DNA of 64,000 nucleotides from NCBI RefSeq assembly GCF_014595945.1, contig NZ_JABXWU010000010.1:19404-83403 (forward strand), given 5' to 3'. The notes under the pieces are model-generated. The model saw nothing but the letters and a program-made list of their open reading frames with translations. It was not told the DNA's origin and ran no database searches. Of this stretch, positions 60,535 to 64,000 are shown piece after piece. Made by a program: the position numbers and the translations under genes. The stretch's first letter is position 1, and every line of letters starts with the position of its first letter. Source of the DNA: Alkalibacillus aidingensis. GTDB lineage: Bacteria; Bacillota; Bacilli; Bacillales; Alkalibacillaceae.

Positions 60535-60993
60535 GTGCTAAAAGGAGTAAATAGAAAGTTAGGCTTAGTCATTTTTCTATTATCAGCAGGCTATTTGACC
60601 TTAAGCTATAATCTTCCGACGTACCCATATATTCCGGTAGATGCGGATGTTATACCAAAGACACTAGGATGGATTTTATTAGTTTTATCTATTGCCTTAT
60701 TTTTTGCAAAAGATCAGGATAGTGAAGAGCAGAAAGCAAGACGTCATATTCCTAGAGAAGATGTGAAAGCTTTACTTGGTGTATTTGTATTCGTGTTCAT
60801 TTACATTACCTTGTTTGAAACTATTGGATTTATCATCATGACTGCCGCTTTTGTGTTTTTCTGCTCATGGTTCTTAGGATATAAGCAACATGTAGTCAAT
60901 GCATTAGTATCTATTTTATTTCCGGTATTTTTGTATAGTGTATTTGTCTTTTTATTAAGTATTAATCTACCACAAGGAATATTACCGTTTTAA
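60535..60993 (+). CDS. tctB: Tripartite tricarboxylate transporter, small subunit TctB
   Basis: A 152-residue membrane protein with four helices, the small subunit of TctCBA. YPYIPVDADVIPKTLGWILL is the usual early segment of this family, which is poorly conserved in sequence. The start is GTG 60535, nine bases after GAGGGGAGG; an in-frame TTG at 60490 lies inside the preceding hairpin and is rejected. Confidence 0.85.
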   Translation: MLKGVNRKLGLVIFLLSAGYLTLSYNLPTYPYIPVDADVIPKTLGWILLVLSIALFFAKDQDSEEQKARRHIPREDVKALLGVFVFVFIYITLFETIGFIIMTAAFVFFCSWFLGYKQHVVNALVSILFPVFLYSVFVFLLSINLPQGILPF

Positions 60994-61005
60994 AGGAGGG
61001 ATCAT

Positions 61006-62496
61006 ATGGGAGCGGTTGAAGGAATTTTAACAGGTTTTGAAGTGGCCCTTAGTTTAGAAGGGATTATGTTTGTTTTATTAGGTGTTTTTGTTGGTACATT
61101 CATTGGTATGTTACCAGGGTTAGGGCCGATTAGTGCCATTGCCATTATGATTCCTATTACATATGGCATGAATCCAACTTTAGCGCTTGTTATGATGGCA
61201 GGGGTCTATTATGGTGCAGTGTTTGGTGGTTCAACATCTTCTATTCTATTAAATGCACCAGGGATTTCTGGAACAGTAGCAACATCATTTGACGGTTATC
61301 CTTTGGCACAAAAAGGCCAAGCTGGTAAGGCGCTGGCGATTGCAGCGATTTCTTCATTCGTTGGGGGAACCATCAGCGTAGTTTTATTAATGATTTTTGC
61401 TCCAGTTCTTGCTAGTGTTGCTGTTTCATTCGGGCCACCCGCCTACTTTGCTCTAATGCTACTAGGTTTGACGGCGATTGCTAGTTTATCAGAAGGGTCT
61501 ACCATTAAGGCGTTGATCGCAGCGATCGTTGGTTTTATGATTGCAACCATTGGGATTGATCCACAAACGGGGACAGGAAGGTTTACGTTTGGAAGCGCCA
61601 ATTTACTAGATGGAATTGACTTCTTGGTTATTGCTCTTGGTTTATTTGCTATTGCAGAGGTTTGTTTCTTAGTTATGAATCGTCGCAAGAAGTCAGTTAC
61701 AAATGGAAAAGATATCGGAAGTCTAAAACTATCTAAACAAGATGCAAAAGAAATCAGTGGTCCTGCCGGGAGACAGTCGTTCCTTGGTTTTATCCTAGGT
61801 ATTCTTCCAGGAGCTGGTGCGACAATTGCATCATTTATTAGCTATATAACAGAAAAGAGAATCGCTAAGAAACCTGAGGAATTTGGCAAAGGTGCTCTAA
61901 AAGGTATTGCTGCTCCAGAAGCATCCAACAATGCAGCAACTAGTGGTTCTTTTGTACCTTTACTCAGTCTTGGTATTCCTGGTTCAGGTACAACGGCAGT
62001 CATGTTAGGGGCATTCTTAGTCCTAGGTGTTCAGCCTGGTCCAATGCTAATGGGAGACCAACCAGAGATTTTCTGGGGAATCATCGCGAGTATGTATATC
62101 GGTAATATCTTTCTACTGATTCTGAATCTACCATTAATTCCTTACATCTCAAGAATCTTAACGGTGCCTAGACCTTTACTAATCTCATTAGTCATCATGT
62201 TTAGTTTAATCGGCGTCTATGCGATAAGCTTTAGTACATTTGATTTATACTTATTGCTCGCATTTGGTGTACTTGGATTTATCATGAGAATCTTTGCGTT
62301 TCCTGCTCCACCGTTCATTTTAGCCTTCATTTTAGGAGGTATGATGGAACAATCCTTTAGGCAGGCAATGACTAGTTCTGGTGGTAACATATCAGTTTTC
62401 TTTACAAACAATATTTCTCTAGTATTAATTATTTTGTCGGTAATCTCTTTCGCATTCCCGATTATTAGGAACTTACGTAAGAAGAAAGCTCACTAA
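61006..62496 (+). CDS. tctA: Tripartite tricarboxylate transporter, large subunit TctA
   Basis: A 496-residue permease with about 11-12 helices. GTFIGMLPGLGPISAIAIMIP and GGSTSSILLNAPGISGTVAT, then APEASNNAATSGSFVPLLSLGIPGS, are the conserved TctA elements; the duplicated GLGP/GIPG loops line the substrate path. RBS AAAGGAGG precedes the ATG, 12 bp after tctB. With TctB and TctC it imports a carboxylate such as citrate using Na+ or H+. Confidence 0.94.
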   Translation: MGAVEGILTGFEVALSLEGIMFVLLGVFVGTFIGMLPGLGPISAIAIMIPITYGMNPTLALVMMAGVYYGAVFGGSTSSILLNAPGISGTVATSFDGYPLAQKGQAGKALAIAAISSFVGGTISVVLLMIFAPVLASVAVSFGPPAYFALMLLGLTAIASLSEGSTIKALIAAIVGFMIATIGIDPQTGTGRFTFGSANLLDGIDFLVIALGLFAIAEVCFLVMNRRKKSVTNGKDIGSLKLSKQDAKEISGPAGRQSFLGFILGILPGAGATIASFISYITEKRIAKKPEEFGKGALKGIAAPEASNNAATSGSFVPLLSLGIPGSGTTAVMLGAFLVLGVQPGPMLMGDQPEIFWGIIASMYIGNIFLLILNLPLIPYISRILTVPRPLLISLVIMFSLIGVYAISFSTFDLYLLLAFGVLGFIMRIFAFPAPPFILAFILGGMMEQSFRQAMTSSGGNISVFFTNNISLVLIILSVISFAFPIIRNLRKKKAH

Positions 62497-62508
62497 AGAA
62501 GGTTTATC

Positions 62509-63909
62509 ATGCGAAATATCCTTCAGACGAGTAGAGGTTCTCTGTTTGCATGGGTGTCATTGGTTGGAGTTTTTTTGCTTGGTAGAGTCACATTTCTTGA
62601 ATCTTTTTCAACCGAACAACAATTCACATTACTCATACTAGTCGTTGCTATTTATTTGTGGACAGCTTCCTCCATGCCTTCGGGTGCAGCCAGTGTGTTT
62701 GTATTAGCTTTAATCATTGGTTTTGGGGTAGTAGAAGAAGCAGAAATGGCTTTCCAAGGTTTCTTATCGACAGGGCTTTATTTTATTGTACTGCTCTCTT
62801 TAATTAGCCAAGTATTAGTGAAGGTTGGCTTTGATCAAGTCGTGGCGAGGTTGTTTCAGCGGTTAAGTGGAGGGCGATTAATCAGAATTATGATGATGTT
62901 ACCTCTTATTATGCTGTTACTTCCGATTATTTTACCGTCGGCTGTAGCGAGGTATAAAATTTTATATCCTTTAACCGTTAAGATCAATGATTTGAATGGA
63001 CTTAGAAAACGGAGTGCCTTTCATAAGTTTAGCCTTTTTTGTGTAAGTTATATCAATCAAAAGGCAACATATGTAGTGTTTACTGGTGGTGGGTTTGCCG
63101 TTATTGCTTATCAATTAATGAGTGATTACGGTGTTGGTCAACTTCAGTGGCTTGAATGGTTTATGTTGATGGCACCTCCCCTATGGACTTCGATCTTATT
63201 AACGTCAGTGATCGTTTGGTTTTACTTTAAGTGGTCTCAAAATGGTCAAGATGAACTAAAGCTAAACCAATCTAAACCTAAATTAGATCAAGATCACAAG
63301 CCTTCACATGAACATTTCTGGCCAGTTGTGATTGCTTTCTCCGTAATGGTGTTAGCTTGGATGGTTACCGACCCAACGTCCGTACCGATTATACTTCCAC
63401 CTATGCTACTGGTTGCATTTTACGGCTTGCCAAGATTCGGTTTGGTCAATAACCAGGTTATCAGAAGCTTTGATTGGGAAACGTTTTTATTATTGGGAAC
63501 TTCATTTTCTTTAGGATTCATTATGGCCGAAAATGGTACGGCTGAGATGATCGCGCATGGATTAATTCAGCTAGTGCCAAATGGTACATATAATTGGCTA
63601 ATGATCGTTTATTTTATATTCTTTATCGGAATCTTAAGAATGATGTTCACCAATTCAACATCAGCCATTGTCGTTATTTTCCCAATCATTCTGTCTTACG
63701 GTGATTTAGTCGATATATCTCCGGTTGCACTCGCATTTTTAATAATTATGGTTCTTGGTGGTATGCTTCTAATACCAATTCATGCCCCGACTACTTATTA
63801 TGCAAGTCAAACAGGCGTCTACACAAGAAAAGAACAATTGGTCATCGGTGTGATCTCAGGAACAGTCGTATCCCTCGTTGCCGGCCTAGCAGTATTCCTA
63901 TATTGGTAA
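62509..63909 (+). CDS. DASS/SLC13-family carboxylate transporter
   Basis: A 466-residue membrane protein with about 12 helices. The region FTNSTSAIVVIFPIIL and the loop before LIPIHAPTTYYASQTG resemble the Ser-Asn-Thr motifs and PNAP-like segment of divalent anion:Na+ symporters; the first half keeps only a weak copy. It lies 12 bp after tctA, so it may form the last gene of the operon, giving a second route for di- or tricarboxylates. RBS AAGAAGG. The family call is moderate. Confidence 0.7.
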   Translation: MRNILQTSRGSLFAWVSLVGVFLLGRVTFLESFSTEQQFTLLILVVAIYLWTASSMPSGAASVFVLALIIGFGVVEEAEMAFQGFLSTGLYFIVLLSLISQVLVKVGFDQVVARLFQRLSGGRLIRIMMMLPLIMLLLPIILPSAVARYKILYPLTVKINDLNGLRKRSAFHKFSLFCVSYINQKATYVVFTGGGFAVIAYQLMSDYGVGQLQWLEWFMLMAPPLWTSILLTSVIVWFYFKWSQNGQDELKLNQSKPKLDQDHKPSHEHFWPVVIAFSVMVLAWMVTDPTSVPIILPPMLLVAFYGLPRFGLVNNQVIRSFDWETFLLLGTSFSLGFIMAENGTAEMIAHGLIQLVPNGTYNWLMIVYFIFFIGILRMMFTNSTSAIVVIFPIILSYGDLVDISPVALAFLIIMVLGGMLLIPIHAPTTYYASQTGVYTRKEQLVIGVISGTVVSLVAGLAVFLYW

Positions 63910-63929
63910 GAAAAAGCAGCCCCTTTTAT

Positions 63930-64000
63930 TGAACTGCACCCCAAAAAGTGGACAGTATTAAAAAAACTACGCAGCTAAAAGGTGATCCCGATACTGATTC
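63930..64000 (-). mobile_element. End of an IS3-family (IS150-like) element, cut by the window edge
   Basis: TGAACTGCACCCCAAAAAGT starting at 63930 is a classic IS3-family terminal repeat, and a transposase C-terminus follows on the minus strand. The element continues beyond the window. Inserted about 20 bp after the DASS gene stop. Confidence 0.8.
63967..64000 (-). CDS. IS3-family transposase OrfB, C-terminal end (partial)
   Basis: On the minus strand the last codons read NQYRDHLLAA and stop at 63967-63969. This matches the ending of DDE transposases of the IS3/IS150 group (typically YRDHLLAA or YRNHLEAA). Only ten codons are in the window, so whether the gene is intact cannot be judged. 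Confidence 0.75.
   Translation of the reverse strand, partial: NQYRDHLLAA

Overview
The window reads as chromosome from a low-GC, endospore-forming Bacillaceae that lives in salt. Two tandem small acid-soluble spore protein genes (sspH type) indicate sporulation. A BCCT compatible-solute transporter behind a sigma-B-like promoter, and a divergent gbsR/gbsA pair for glycine betaine synthesis, indicate osmoadaptation. A gene block resembling D-aspartate-type peptidoglycan bridge synthesis suggests the Halobacillus/Filobacillus neighbourhood; that placement is inference and the genus cannot be fixed from this window. No rRNA, tRNA, prophage or CRISPR array was seen.

Layout. 1-4.7 kb: end of an ABC-2 permease, a frameshifted receiver/GGDEF-like gene, a D,D-carboxypeptidase, an acyltransferase and a DUF421 remnant. 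4.7-9.4 kb: a LytTR regulator and two tandem acetyl-CoA hydrolase/CoA-transferase paralogues, with four CCGT repeats spaced 18-20 bp before the first. 9.5-12.6 kb: a metal cassette of a free HMA chaperone, a P1B-type ATPase with unusual CPG and SEHH motifs, and an FNR-type regulator; both metal genes carry an FNR-like box centred at about -41.5. 12.7-16.6 kb: Nudix hydrolase, DUF2935 protein and BCCT transporter. 16.8-21.8 kb: ATP-grasp ligase, FemABX transferase, atypical Mur ligase and Asp/Glu racemase, probably one cell-wall tailoring pathway. 22-32 kb: housekeeping genes (SDR, cshA helicase, pgi, ROK glucokinase, rlmN) and two TraB-superfamily proteins, one an LRR-TraB/GumN lipoprotein. 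32-37.4 kb: sspH pair, gbsR/gbsA, a vanadium haloperoxidase and 3-hydroxybutyrate dehydrogenase. 38-50 kb: small membrane proteins, a papain-like hydrolase, intact DUF421, a GntR-controlled ABC exporter, Bcr/CflA exporter, DsbA/FrnE, GDSL lipase, GrpB, rhodanese, GNAT and MBL-fold genes. 51-57 kb: YeeE/YedE transporter, CocE hydrolase, D-threonine-aldolase-like enzyme, a 100-bp MITE-like element and panD. 57-64 kb: a CitA/DcuS-type two-component system, a tripartite tricarboxylate transporter (tctCBA) with a cre box, a DASS permease, and the end of an IS3-family element running off the window.

The most unusual structure is a class of intergenic repeats with a 51-52 bp period. One family occupies four loci (about 1.7, 14.3, 37.6 and 46.9 kb) in both orientations and has a quasi-palindromic core. 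A second, with almost exact 52-bp periodicity and about ten units, sits at 50.5-51.0 kb. They carry no spacers, no credible ORF and no adjacent cas or transposase gene. The peptidoglycan block and the FNR/HMA/CPG-ATPase cassette are the next best candidates for undescribed biology.
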